A DNA stretch of 11,448 nucleotides from Parvibaculum sp. (GCA_020062605.1 JAGUWA010000169.1:1-11448), one strand, 5' to 3'. Shown: positions 1-6,734, numbered from the stretch's first letter. Program-made: numbers and translations. The notes: generated from the sequence alone by a model not told the origin.

Positions 1-385
1 CGGCTTGCGCGATCTCATGGCGCGTCTTTGCGCCGACGGACCGGAAACAGGCGTTGACGGCCGCGCGCGGGTAGACGCGAACCTCTATCCCTCGATGCAC
101 GGCGAGACGGAGCATGGCGCGGCAAAGACGCTTGATCCGGGCGCCGCGCCGCGCGGGCTTGTGCTCGAAGTCTTCGAGGATAAGGACGGAGGGGCTGTAG
201 CGTTCGAGGAGCTTTCCGACACGCGCCAGTGCGCGCCGGTTCTTGTCTTCCTTGTAGTTCGAGACGTCGACAACGCCCCAGGTGGCGATAGCGCCGGGCG
301 CTTCGAAGAGCACCCAGCCGAACCCTCTTGAGGTAGGATGAATAGCGATGACGAGCCCGCGGCGCGGGCTGATGGTGGTTCTCAT
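1..385 (-). CDS. RuvC-like (RNase H fold) protein, partial
   Basis: The gene starts at the ATG at 385 and runs off the left edge, so only the first 128 codons are visible. Residues 11-24 (VIAIHPTSRGFGWV) match the first RuvC beta-strand motif, normally IDPG...G-G. Residues about 69-75 (VLILEDF) match the strand carrying the second acidic residue, followed by a basic helical stretch (RRGARIKRLCRAM) and a VRVYPRAAV strand, the order seen in RuvC-type resolvases. Residue 16 is His (CAT at 340-338) where the family normally has the first metal-binding Asp; the remaining acidic residues lie outside the window. The start overlaps the stop of the upstream XRE gene by 4 nt, so the two are probably translationally coupled. 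Fold assignment is fairly confident; nuclease activity is not, because of the His and the missing C-terminus. Confidence 0.7.
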   Translation of the reverse strand, partial: MRTTISPRRGLVIAIHPTSRGFGWVLFEAPGAIATWGVVDVSNYKEDKNRRALARVGKLLERYSPSVLILEDFEHKPARRGARIKRLCRAMLRLAVHRGIEVRVYPRAAVNACFRSVGAKTRHEIAQA

Positions 386-732
386 ACATAATCGGTGTCG
401 CCCTTCGCCCGCTCGATGATGAGCGAGAGCAGGACGAGTTTTTCTCGTGATTTTGCGTCGGTCTTTCCCTCAAGCGTCTCGTAGAGCGCTTTCGCCTGCC
501 GCAGGACCGCGTCCTCGGCCTCGCGGTAAAGGGCCGGGAAGAGGTCCTGCGGCGTCACGCCGAAGATCAGTTCGAGCTGCAGCGCGGTTGCGAGGTTCGG
601 GGCGCGTTGCAACGCCTCCCAGCGCGAGACCGCGCTTGGCGAGGCCTGGTCGAGCAGCGAGGCAAGCTCCGGCTGGGACAGTCCCCAGCGCCGGCGATGC
701 GTTGCGAGGTAGCAATGAAGAAAAGGCGACAT
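382..732 (-). CDS. XRE-family helix-turn-helix transcriptional regulator
   Basis: This 116-aa protein has an N-terminal XRE/Cro-type HTH at about residues 10-65. It shows the typical pattern of a basic first helix, LSQPELASLLDQ, then the recognition helix SAVSRWEAL and a conserved P-N-L-A-T-A-L-Q-L stretch ending in GVTPQDLFP. The rest (about 70-116) is a charged helical tail, possibly for dimerisation. It probably represses its own operon, which includes the RuvC-like gene whose ATG overlaps its stop codon. The ATG at 732 is preceded by an inverted repeat (738-777) that fits an operator. No Shine-Dalgarno sequence is visible before the start. The family is secure; the target genes are inferred. 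Confidence 0.88.
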   Translation of the reverse strand: MSPFLHCYLATHRRRWGLSQPELASLLDQASPSAVSRWEALQRAPNLATALQLELIFGVTPQDLFPALYREAEDAVLRQAKALYETLEGKTDAKSREKLVLLSLIIERAKGDTDYV

Positions 733-886
733 GGATAAAGATGCATCTCAGCGGCCAGAACAGTCGCTTTGCATCTTCACCCGGAGGGTCGGTCGTCAGT
801 AGACGTGAAAATTTGTCATTCGGTCACAACTTGCAGCGCCGATGCTTTCGCATTGTAACGGAAACATGAAGAAATCGGCCTGTGTA
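733..886. other. Intergenic region between helicase-like gene and XRE gene
   Basis: This 154-bp stretch follows the minus-strand ATPase stop (889-887) and precedes the minus-strand XRE start. It is less GC-rich than its flanks and presumably holds the XRE promoter. Apart from the inverted repeat at 738-777, only a short GAAA-tetraloop hairpin (ATGC-GAAA-GCAT on the minus strand, 841-852) is visible. I see no convincing terminator and no clear -35/-10 pair. Confidence 0.4.
738..777. promoter_or_regulatory. Inverted repeat upstream of the XRE gene, candidate operator
   Basis: AAGATGCA at 738-745 and TGCATCTT at 770-777 are perfect 8-bp inverted arms separated by 24 nt. The left arm also sits within its own 10-bp palindrome AGATGCATCT (739-748). 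The pair lies 6 nt upstream of the XRE start codon, the usual place for an autorepressor site. Function is inferred. Confidence 0.4.
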
Positions 887-2218
887 TTACGATGTTGTCC
901 CCATCCTATCCACACCGAAGCGCTTCGCGAGCACATCGATCTTCGGCAGTTCGGATGCGGGGACGACATAGACGCCCCGGCTCTTCTGCGTCTGGAGCCT
1001 CAATCGCTTCCTGAGTACCGTGCCGATCGCCTTGTTCGAGAGGAAGCGGTTGTAGTCGCTTGCATGACGCGCGTTGAAGCCGTCGGCGATCTCGCGGAGC
1101 GGGATCGATGCGCCGTCGCTCTTCTGGAATGCCTCGATCGTTACCTGCAGCACCTGGGCGGCAATGGTTTGGCTCCGTTCATTGATGAGGTCGGCTTGCT
1201 GCCGGATGAGCGCGTCGGTCATCTCCGTCCGGAGGATGGGGCTATCGACCAGACTGAGGAGCGAAAGCGCCATCTGGTTGAGGCGCGGTTCGATCTCGGG
1301 CGTGACGACACTCGGATCGGTCGCGACCGCAAACCGGTTCACCAACCGGAAATGCAGCAGCTTGTTGCGGAGCTCCAGCGCTTCCCTCTTGAGGCTGTCT
1401 GGAAGGTGGATCGGAATGCCGGCGCGGAGCGGCCGCTGCCCCGTCTCCTCGGTCAGGAAGCGGCTCTCAAGCGCACGGTCCTCGAAAGATTCCCGCATGC
1501 CGATGATCTTCGGCCCATAGACGTGGAAGGCATGCGGGTTGAACTCTTTGGCGCGGGTCACAACCGTGCGCAGGACCGGCAGGCCCCGGACATTGCCGTT
1601 ATTGAGGATCTTCACGATATCGGCCTTCGCATCCGAGAACCGCAAATCCGCTTCGTCGAACACGAGCGTGCCGCCGAACGTGTCGAGCGTATGGAAGATC
1701 GGGGAAACGGTGGAAGCACCGCTCGCGAAGAAGGGTTTGTAGCAGATCGAGCCGATGGTCATCAGGCCGCGGGTCTTGCCGGTCCCGTAGTCGCCGCGGA
1801 AGCGGAGATAGGGCAGTTCGTTGAAGGCATCGTGGACCCATGTGAGGAGCACGTAATAGGTCGCGAACTTCTCGAATTGCGGCGAGAGGTCTGCGTAGCG
1901 ATGGATGAAGGCGGCGATATCCTCCAGCAGCCGTTCCTTGCTGCCGTAGTCGGTGACGGTCGAGGGCAGGAGGACGCATTCGTTCGCGATCAGATTGTTC
2001 GACGGCGAATACGGAACCAGCCGCTCGCCGGTCTCGATGCGAACTTCCTGCTCGATATTCCAGAGCCCGTTGTGGCGGGAGACGGCGAGCGCTGTCTTCT
2101 TGTCGTCGGCATCGTACACGAGTTCGACGATTGCCCCGTCCTTGCAGACTCGCGAAACGACGGAGATACCTCGCTCCTCGCGTCGTGTTGATTTGATTCC
2201 ATTGTCGTTGGTTGTCAT
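887..2218 (-). CDS. P-loop ATPase, plasmid/phage helicase-like, with C-terminal winged-helix region
   Basis: This 443-aa protein has a Walker A motif at residues 142-149 (GDYGTGKT) and a Walker B motif at 185-191 (LVFDEAD). A later segment, KIIGMRESFEDRALESRF (237-254), has the look of sensor and arginine-finger elements of SF3/DUF927-like helicases of plasmids and phages. The N-terminal 60 residues are a small beta-rich region. Residues about 370-420 (SIPLREIADGFN...SNKAIGTVLRKRL...GVYVV) resemble a winged helix. The likely role is ATP-driven DNA unwinding or remodelling for replication or transfer of the element. I chose the ATG at 2218; the frame is open to a TTG at 2335, but that extension is Cys/Arg-rich and covers the 24-bp motif. 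The exact family is not certain. Confidence 0.75.
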   Translation of the reverse strand: MTTNDNGIKSTRREERGISVVSRVCKDGAIVELVYDADDKKTALAVSRHNGLWNIEQEVRIETGERLVPYSPSNNLIANECVLLPSTVTDYGSKERLLEDIAAFIHRYADLSPQFEKFATYYVLLTWVHDAFNELPYLRFRGDYGTGKTRGLMTIGSICYKPFFASGASTVSPIFHTLDTFGGTLVFDEADLRFSDAKADIVKILNNGNVRGLPVLRTVVTRAKEFNPHAFHVYGPKIIGMRESFEDRALESRFLTEETGQRPLRAGIPIHLPDSLKREALELRNKLLHFRLVNRFAVATDPSVVTPEIEPRLNQMALSLLSLVDSPILRTEMTDALIRQQADLINERSQTIAAQVLQVTIEAFQKSDGASIPLREIADGFNARHASDYNRFLSNKAIGTVLRKRLRLQTQKSRGVYVVPASELPKIDVLAKRFGVDRMGTTS

Positions 2219-2256
2219 CGGGCAAGTGTGACGCGCACGAGCAGACGACCGAAGAC

Positions 2257-2280
2257 GTGCAAGCGTGCCGACATGGCAAC
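2257..2280. promoter_or_regulatory. 24-bp compound palindromic motif, copy 1
   Basis: On the plus strand the site reads GTGCAA, 2 nt, GTGCCG, 4 nt, GGCAAC. It matches the site at 8769-8792 at 19 of 24 positions. It lies between the divergent starts of the helicase-like ATPase (2218, minus) and the small ORF plus recombinase (2326, plus). A role as operator or ParB-binding site is inferred from its palindromic half-sites and its reuse in a second divergent promoter region. Confidence 0.55.
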
Positions 2281-2325
2281 AAGACGTTCCTATTCGCTGC
2301 TTCGTTTCCGGCAGACACTGGTGCG

Positions 2326-2553
2326 ATGTCGACAAGCAATCGGGAACGAAAGCCAGGCGATGTCATCATCGACCGCTATATGCCGAATGCGAGCGAAGCC
2401 GAACGAGGAGAGGCACGCGAGAACCTCCGTGCCTATCTTGCCGTCGCTCTGCGCATCGCGACGCGACTTAAGCAAGAAGAGCGAGACCATGAACAAGCGA
2501 TTCGCGCGAATCCCGACTCCGCGGTAGATTCGAGGCATACCCCGTCCATATGA
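2326..2553 (+). CDS. Small conserved protein coupled to the serine recombinase
   Basis: This 75-aa acidic/basic helical protein contains the stretch DVIIDRYMPNASEAERGEARENLRAYLAVALRIATRL (split: DVIIDRYMPNAS, EAERGEARENLRAY, LAVALRIATRL), which I recognise from memory as a recurring small protein of alphaproteobacterial mobile elements, with no assigned function. Its TGA (2551-2553) overlaps the recombinase ATG (2550) as ATGA, which strongly supports both genes as a coupled pair. The frame is open further upstream to 2212, but that would run through the shared palindromic motif; the ATG at 2326 begins just before the conserved part. It could act as a recombination accessory factor or regulator (inference). 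No signal peptide or membrane segment is present. Confidence 0.7.
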   Translation: MSTSNRERKPGDVIIDRYMPNASEAERGEARENLRAYLAVALRIATRLKQEERDHEQAIRANPDSAVDSRHTPSI

Positions 2554-4040
2554 AGCGCTTCTATGCCTACATCCGTGTCTCGACCGTGAAGCAGGGCGAG
2601 CACGGCATATCGTTGCAGGAACAGCGCAGCGCCATCGAGGTCTATGCGCAGCGCCAGGACCTCGCCATCGTCGAATGGTTCGAGGAAATGGAGACGGCCG
2701 CCAAGCGCGGACGGCCAATGTTCTCGAAGATGCTTGCTCAACTCAGGCGCGGCCAGGTCGACGGCGTCATCATCCACAAGATCGACCGTAGCGCGCGCAA
2801 CCTAAAGGACTGGTCGGATATCGGCGAGCTGATCGATCAAGGAATCGACGTGCGGTTCGCACATGAGAGCCTCGACATGCAGTCTCGTGGCGGCCGTCTC
2901 ACGGCCGACATCCAGGCGGTGATCGCCGCAGACTACATCCGCAATCTGCGCGACGAGGTGAAGAAAGGCTTCTACGGACGCCTCAAGCAGGGCTTCTATC
3001 CCTTGCCGGCGCCCTTGGGCTATCTCGATCAGGGTAAGGCCAAAGCGAAAATCCCTGACCCGATCCGTGCCCCGCTCATAAGGCAGGCTTTCGAAATCTA
3101 TGCAACCGGGTCTCATACCGTCGAGGCATTGGCCGTCGAACTCACCCGCCGTGGACTGCGAACGCGGGACGACGAACCGATCGGCGCATCGGCGCTGTTC
3201 AAGATACTTCACCGACCTTTTTATGCAGGCTTGATACGCATCGAGCGGACAGGCGAGATGTTTCAGGGCGTGCACGAGCCAATCGTCCCGATGGCGCTCT
3301 ATCGGCGCGTGCAGGATGTCTTTGATGGCCGCGCCTTTGTCCGCACGCAAAAGCATGAGTTTCTGTTTCGCCGGCTAATCTTGTGCCGAGGCTGCGACCG
3401 GGTTCTGGTTGGTGAACGCCAGAAAGGTCATATCTACTATAGATGTCATCGCTGTCCCGGAACGTCGCTCCGCGAATGCTATTTCGATGAGATGCTACAC
3501 CGGACATTCAACCTGTTGCGCTTCACCGACGAGGAGGTGGGGGACTTGGGGGACGAAGCAGGCAAGCTACAGGCAGACACGCTTCGGGCCTATACCGAGC
3601 GGAAGAAGGCCCTCATGCTTGCCCAGCATAAAATCGACGAACGCTTGACGCGTCTGACAGACGCGCTTCTCGATGGATTGCTCGACAAGGACGCCTATGA
3701 GATACGCAGGGGACAGCTTCTGAGCGACCGGATCGAGATCATCGAAGAGGTAAACCGTGTAGGGCAATCGGCCACGATACAAGACCGACTGTCAAAATTG
3801 CTCGAACTCACACAAACGGCTTATTTGCTCTACGAAACCGGATCGCCGGACGAAAAACGCGATTTGATAAAATCGGTGAGCTCGAACCTTTCGCTACAGG
3901 TAAAATACCCAGCAATTGCGCTGCGTTCTCCGTATCAGGAGATCGTAAATTGGCATCGGTTATACGCGGGTGAACCGTCTCGAGACCGAGCTCGAACTTT
4001 TTTGAAAAAACTGTTGGAAATGCTGAGGGGTGATGAGTGA
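2550..4040 (+). CDS. Large serine recombinase
   Basis: This 496-aa site-specific recombinase has an N-terminal resolvase domain (about 1-145) beginning YAYIRVST, with Ser11 as the nucleophile. Further catalytic-domain hallmarks are SLQEQR (21-26), the RGRPMF segment (53-58) and IHKIDRSARN (75-84). A DUF4102-independent Recombinase domain follows (about 150-260; GYL...RGLRTRDDEPIGASALFKILHRPFYAG). A zinc-ribbon with Cys279, Cys282, Cys299 and Cys302 precedes a coiled-coil-rich C-terminus (about 335-450). All parts expected of an integrase/excisionase-type serine recombinase are present. The start overlaps the upstream small ORF by 4 nt. Residues 330-336 (GDLGDE context) are encoded by a GGGGGAC-rich stretch that recurs inverted just downstream of the gene. 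Its substrate is unknown; it may mobilise the neighbouring defence genes or the whole island. Confidence 0.95.
   Translation: MKRFYAYIRVSTVKQGEHGISLQEQRSAIEVYAQRQDLAIVEWFEEMETAAKRGRPMFSKMLAQLRRGQVDGVIIHKIDRSARNLKDWSDIGELIDQGIDVRFAHESLDMQSRGGRLTADIQAVIAADYIRNLRDEVKKGFYGRLKQGFYPLPAPLGYLDQGKAKAKIPDPIRAPLIRQAFEIYATGSHTVEALAVELTRRGLRTRDDEPIGASALFKILHRPFYAGLIRIERTGEMFQGVHEPIVPMALYRRVQDVFDGRAFVRTQKHEFLFRRLILCRGCDRVLVGERQKGHIYYRCHRCPGTSLRECYFDEMLHRTFNLLRFTDEEVGDLGDEAGKLQADTLRAYTERKKALMLAQHKIDERLTRLTDALLDGLLDKDAYEIRRGQLLSDRIEIIEEVNRVGQSATIQDRLSKLLELTQTAYLLYETGSPDEKRDLIKSVSSNLSLQVKYPAIALRSPYQEIVNWHRLYAGEPSRDRARTFLKKLLEMLRGDE
3538..3554 (+). repeat. 17-bp inverted repeat, arm inside the recombinase gene
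   Basis: TGGGGGACTTGGGGGAC at 3538-3554 lies in recombinase codons encoding V-G-D-L-G-D. Its exact reverse complement lies at 4057-4073, 16 nt beyond the recombinase stop. The unit is itself a near-tandem repeat of GGGGGACTT. Confidence 0.85.
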
Positions 4041-4056
4041 GGCGGTTTGAAACAAA

Positions 4057-4073
4057 GTCCCCCAAGTCCCCCA
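4057..4073 (-). repeat. 17-bp inverted repeat, arm in the convergent intergenic region
   Basis: This is the exact reverse complement of 3538-3554. Read on the minus strand it is a two-unit tandem of GGGGGACTT preceded by T. It fills the 52-bp gap between the recombinase stop (4040) and the stop of the minus-strand ATPase/TOPRIM gene (4093). A weak 6-bp stem (CTTAGT 4078-4083 with ACTAAG 4092-4097) follows, but no T-rich terminator tail. Confidence 0.85.
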
Positions 4074-4092
4074 TGTCCTTAGTGGTGTAAGA

Positions 4093-5535
4093 CTAAGTTG
4101 CCCTGAGTTTGAGAATTCTTTCGACGACTTTCGGTCCGAGATAGTTTCTCAGTGAGTCAGGACCGTCATCACTGCCGACACGAACGAGGAGAGCAATCGC
4201 CTGCCCCACAAGAACCTCCCAAGGCTTGTTGCTCATTAAACCAACAAGAACATTCCGGATATTTTTCAGATTATGAGTTTTCCTCGGAAAGTCTGCGGTG
4301 ACAAACGCCTGAACTTCCGCGAAGTACGGATGTTCCGCATTCACCTCGACCCATTGATTGAGCCGCTCCTTCATGACCGCCCAGTCTATTCCCGCAGAAG
4401 CGAGTACACTGTCACTGAGCATGAGATTCTCTGATGCTCGACAACTTAACCGCGCTCGAACGACCTTCCCCATATCGTCAATTAATTCCGGACTCGTATC
4501 ACGATCCCGGAGTGAGAACGCGGTGGCATTGTCGTACACTGCTGAAACAATGTTGTTCACTTCGGTTTCAAACGCAGCCAGCCTTTCCACAGATCCTGCA
4601 ACACAAGGATAGAGTCGCAATCTGCCGGACGAAGAACGGACGGCCTGTTGCCAGATACGTTCATCATCTTCTCCTTCGACAAGAAGGATAGGGGCTTGGT
4701 TGAACACGTTCGACAGCGGATGCGCGCCAAATATCGGCAGGATAGCCCTGTCGACATCGGAAACTGGCCGGAAGTCGAGTGCACTGTCTCCGCGCCGCAT
4801 GAATGCGACCCGGGTATCTGCGTCCTCCGCAAGAGCGGCAAGCAGAGCTGTACTGTGAGTTGCCAGCACTAGAATAATCGGCTGGTCCCTAAGCGCATCG
4901 ATCATAAATCGCGCGAGACGGTCTTGCAGATCAGGGTGAAGATGCACATCAGGTTCGTCGATTAGCAGAATATTCTGTTTGTCTGCTACGCTTTCCTTCA
5001 CAAACGCTAGAATCTCGATTCCAAGAGAGATCAGCTCCGCTTCACCGCTACTGATATCTCCTGGCGACGCTGCTTCTCCTGTTTCTTTATCTAAAATAAG
5101 AAAAGCTCTGGCGTCATCGCGTTCAAGTTTCACGCGATCAAGCAACGTATTGAGCTGCTGAATTCTCGAGTCGAACGTCCTTGGAACATAACCTTCTTGA
5201 GTGTGTTCTCTCTCTATCTCACGAAGCTCAAGCAACTCAAGCCGTCGGAAAAGTGTAGCGCTGACCTGTCTGAAGCTACTTGATTGGTTCCGTCGGCGCT
5301 GGTCTCCCATCCATGTTGGATTTTGAGAAATAGTTTGGTCGACACCCGGATCATATTCGAGAATGCCTCCGCGCTCCGGGCTAATATACCGAACCTTTCC
5401 AAACGTCTCTCGAATGTGAGCATCCTGTTCAATCTGTTTTAGAAGATGACTTTTGCCACATCCATTCTTTCCAAGAATGACCCCCTTCTTTGAAAGACCG
5501 CGAAGCGCAAGACCAGTCTGTGTGTCAATATCCAT
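4093..5535 (-). CDS. AAA15/ABC-type ATPase fused to a TOPRIM (DUF4435-like) domain; candidate defence effector
   Basis: This 480-aa protein has an ABC/SMC-like ATPase part: Walker A GKNGCGKS (22-29), a signature-like SSGE (162-165), Walker B ILLIDEPDVHLH (189-200, Glu194) and the His switch ATHS (225-228). A conserved-looking YISPERGG (50-57) follows Walker A. Residues 283-480 form a TOPRIM-like part: LLVEGEDDERIW (284-295) carries the acidic first motif, and SLRDRD (341-346) carries the DxD pair, followed by SCRASENLML (364-373), reminiscent of the ENYL region of DUF4435. This architecture is that of OLD-family nucleases and of fused PARIS-like proteins, so ATP-gated nuclease action against phage is likely (inference). 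It is 34 nt downstream of its partner gene in one operon. An in-frame stop lies 18 nt before the ATG, so the very short N-terminus is real unless there is a frameshift. Confidence 0.85.
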   Translation of the reverse strand: MDIDTQTGLALRGLSKKGVILGKNGCGKSHLLKQIEQDAHIRETFGKVRYISPERGGILEYDPGVDQTISQNPTWMGDQRRRNQSSSFRQVSATLFRRLELLELREIEREHTQEGYVPRTFDSRIQQLNTLLDRVKLERDDARAFLILDKETGEAASPGDISSGEAELISLGIEILAFVKESVADKQNILLIDEPDVHLHPDLQDRLARFMIDALRDQPIILVLATHSTALLAALAEDADTRVAFMRRGDSALDFRPVSDVDRAILPIFGAHPLSNVFNQAPILLVEGEDDERIWQQAVRSSSGRLRLYPCVAGSVERLAAFETEVNNIVSAVYDNATAFSLRDRDTSPELIDDMGKVVRARLSCRASENLMLSDSVLASAGIDWAVMKERLNQWVEVNAEHPYFAEVQAFVTADFPRKTHNLKNIRNVLVGLMSNKPWEVLVGQAIALLVRVGSDDGPDSLRNYLGPKVVERILKLRAT

Positions 5536-5569
5536 TGAAAGAATTTTACCCTATAAAGCGCCATATGAC

Positions 5570-6439
5570 TTAATCGCCGCCTGCCTCGATCCGCGGAACA
5601 ACCTCTTCCATCGTATAATGAACGAACTGTTGCCCAAGCTCCGTGAGAACATACGGATCTTCGTCATCAAAAGCAGATTTCATAGTGTCTCGAGCGGGAG
5701 GTCGAGGACCTCTGGTTGTACGGCGAACAAACTGTCCATGAGTATTCGTTTCGCGATCCTGACGAATAACACTGCCGGTTGATAGGTCGCGTATAAGGAG
5801 CTTAAACAGATCTGCTTCAGCCGAGTCTTCTCGCGGACGCGCGCCGTGAATGGCGTCCCAAATTTCACCGCGGCTTGCGCCAGGATTTCGGTAGATTTCC
5901 CGTATGACCAAAAAGTGCGCTTCGTGATAGAGGTCGATCCAGCTTATAAAGAGGCGGATGAGATCGTCTGGGCAGAGTTGACCTACTCCGGCATTGGCAA
6001 GAAGCTTCCGTACAAGTTGACGCTTCTCTTCGGTATCTGCCTGGTCCCACGAACGAAAACCTCGGCGGATAAGTGTGAGGTACTCTTCTGACTCAATTCT
6101 CTCTCTTACCTCGTCACCGAACGCATCGAAACGCTCGAATATCTGACTCAAGGTCAGTCGGAGTTTCTGAATCTTCTCCTCATGTTCCTGTAGCCACATC
6201 TTTTGCAGAGCGTTGACTTTTTCTTGGTCTTTCTCGGCGTGAAGCGCTGCAGCAGCACTGATTACGCCGCCTACCCACGGAATACTGCCTAAGGCCGCCA
6301 TGACAAAGCGGGCGTACTTCTTCCCATTCGGACCAGTAAGCTTCTGAACCAGCTCCGCGCGAGCTTCTTCAGCTACAACCGCATCTACAGGGATTATTTC
6401 CTGTTTCTCGTCTTCCGGTTGAATTTCTTTGTCTGACAT
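5570..6439 (-). CDS. Uncharacterised partner of the ATPase/TOPRIM protein, with hydrophobic segment and wHTH-like C-terminus
   Basis: I do not recognise a named family for this 289-aa protein. Residues 1-35 are acidic. Residues 43-66 (RFVMAALGSIPWVGG, then VISAAAAL) form a Gly/Ala-rich hydrophobic segment that could insert in or lie on a membrane. Residues 67-120 are charged and predicted helical, possibly coiled coil (AEKDQEKVNALQK; LSQIFERFDAFGDEVRERI). Residues about 175-275 look like a winged helix (FLVIREIYRNPGASRGEIWDAI, then LLIRDLSTGSVIRQ and YVLTELGQQFV). It is the first gene of the operon, with GAGGA 11 nt before the ATG. As partner to an AAA/TOPRIM protein it may be an effector, a sensor or an inhibitor; which one is not shown by the sequence. 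Confidence 0.8.
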   Translation of the reverse strand: MSDKEIQPEDEKQEIIPVDAVVAEEARAELVQKLTGPNGKKYARFVMAALGSIPWVGGVISAAAALHAEKDQEKVNALQKMWLQEHEEKIQKLRLTLSQIFERFDAFGDEVRERIESEEYLTLIRRGFRSWDQADTEEKRQLVRKLLANAGVGQLCPDDLIRLFISWIDLYHEAHFLVIREIYRNPGASRGEIWDAIHGARPREDSAEADLFKLLIRDLSTGSVIRQDRETNTHGQFVRRTTRGPRPPARDTMKSAFDDEDPYVLTELGQQFVHYTMEEVVPRIEAGGD

Positions 6440-6698
6440 AGCTTTTTGATTCCTCAGCGACTGGGCTCAGAGCCGCTAATTTCGATTGACGTTATCCTTC
6501 TTTGACGAATCCGGATTGTCAGATTTGTATTTTACACCCATCGCACGTTTTAGTCTGTGCACATCCTGAGACCCGCAGATCTTCGAGAGTTCTAACACTG
6601 AACTTCTCTATGCAGAGGATATGTCCACAGACCGCCACCTTTACAACACGTGACAAAGCCCTCAGAAGGGCGCACTTCCTTCTTCGAGTTTGCGGATG
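6440..6698. other. Intergenic region upstream of the candidate defence operon
   Basis: This stretch lies between the minus-strand defence operon start (6439) and the ParB terminator. It presumably carries the operon's promoter; AT-rich stretches occur at 6523-6535, but I cannot name a firm -35/-10 pair. A 5-bp stem with a 4-nt loop (GCCCT-CAGA-AGGGC) lies at 6658-6671. A 65-codon open frame on the plus strand (6502-6699) has no ribosome site and no recognisable sequence, so it is not called. Confidence 0.4.
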
Positions 6699-6726
6699 AA
6701 AAAGGACCGGGATTCCTCCCGGTCCT
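6699..6726 (-). terminator. Intrinsic terminator of the ParB gene
   Basis: A perfect 10-bp stem (AGGACCGGGA at 6703-6712, TCCCGGTCCT at 6717-6726) with a 4-nt loop is followed on the minus strand by a run of five T (6703-6699). It begins 8 nt after the ParB stop codon. On the plus strand no T tract follows, so it acts on minus-strand transcripts only. Confidence 0.93.
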
Positions 6727-6734
6727 GAGTAGTT

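Noticed and set aside
15..473. 152-codon minus-strand frame at the left edge
   Set aside because: Arg-rich translation without domains; the overlapping frame from 385 carries RuvC-like strands and couples to the XRE stop.
447..869. 140-codon plus-strand frame over the XRE gene
   Set aside because: Arg/Pro/Ala-rich low-complexity translation typical of a shadow frame; the XRE fold is clear on the other strand.
842..2191. 449-codon open frame on the plus strand
   Set aside because: It is exactly antisense to the helicase-like ATPase, whose Walker motifs prove the minus strand; GC-rich codon bias leaves the opposite strand open.
2219..2335. N-terminal extension of the helicase-like ATPase from a TTG at 2335
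   Set aside because: The extension is Cys/Arg-rich, contains the shared 24-bp motif, and overlaps the start of the small plus-strand ORF.
4078..4097. CTTAGT/ACTAAG stem as a bidirectional terminator between convergent genes
   Set aside because: Only 6 bp, AT-rich, 8-nt loop and no T tract; it also overlaps the last codons of the ATPase/TOPRIM gene.
5536..5566. Possible frameshifted N-terminus of the ATPase/TOPRIM protein (upstream ATG reading MALYRVKFFQ)
   Set aside because: It is out of frame and joining it would need a shift; the annotated ATG already precedes a complete Walker A strand, so no frameshift is required.
6502..6699. 65-codon plus-strand frame between the defence operon and parB
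   Set aside because: No ribosome site, no recognisable sequence, and it ends at the parB terminator.
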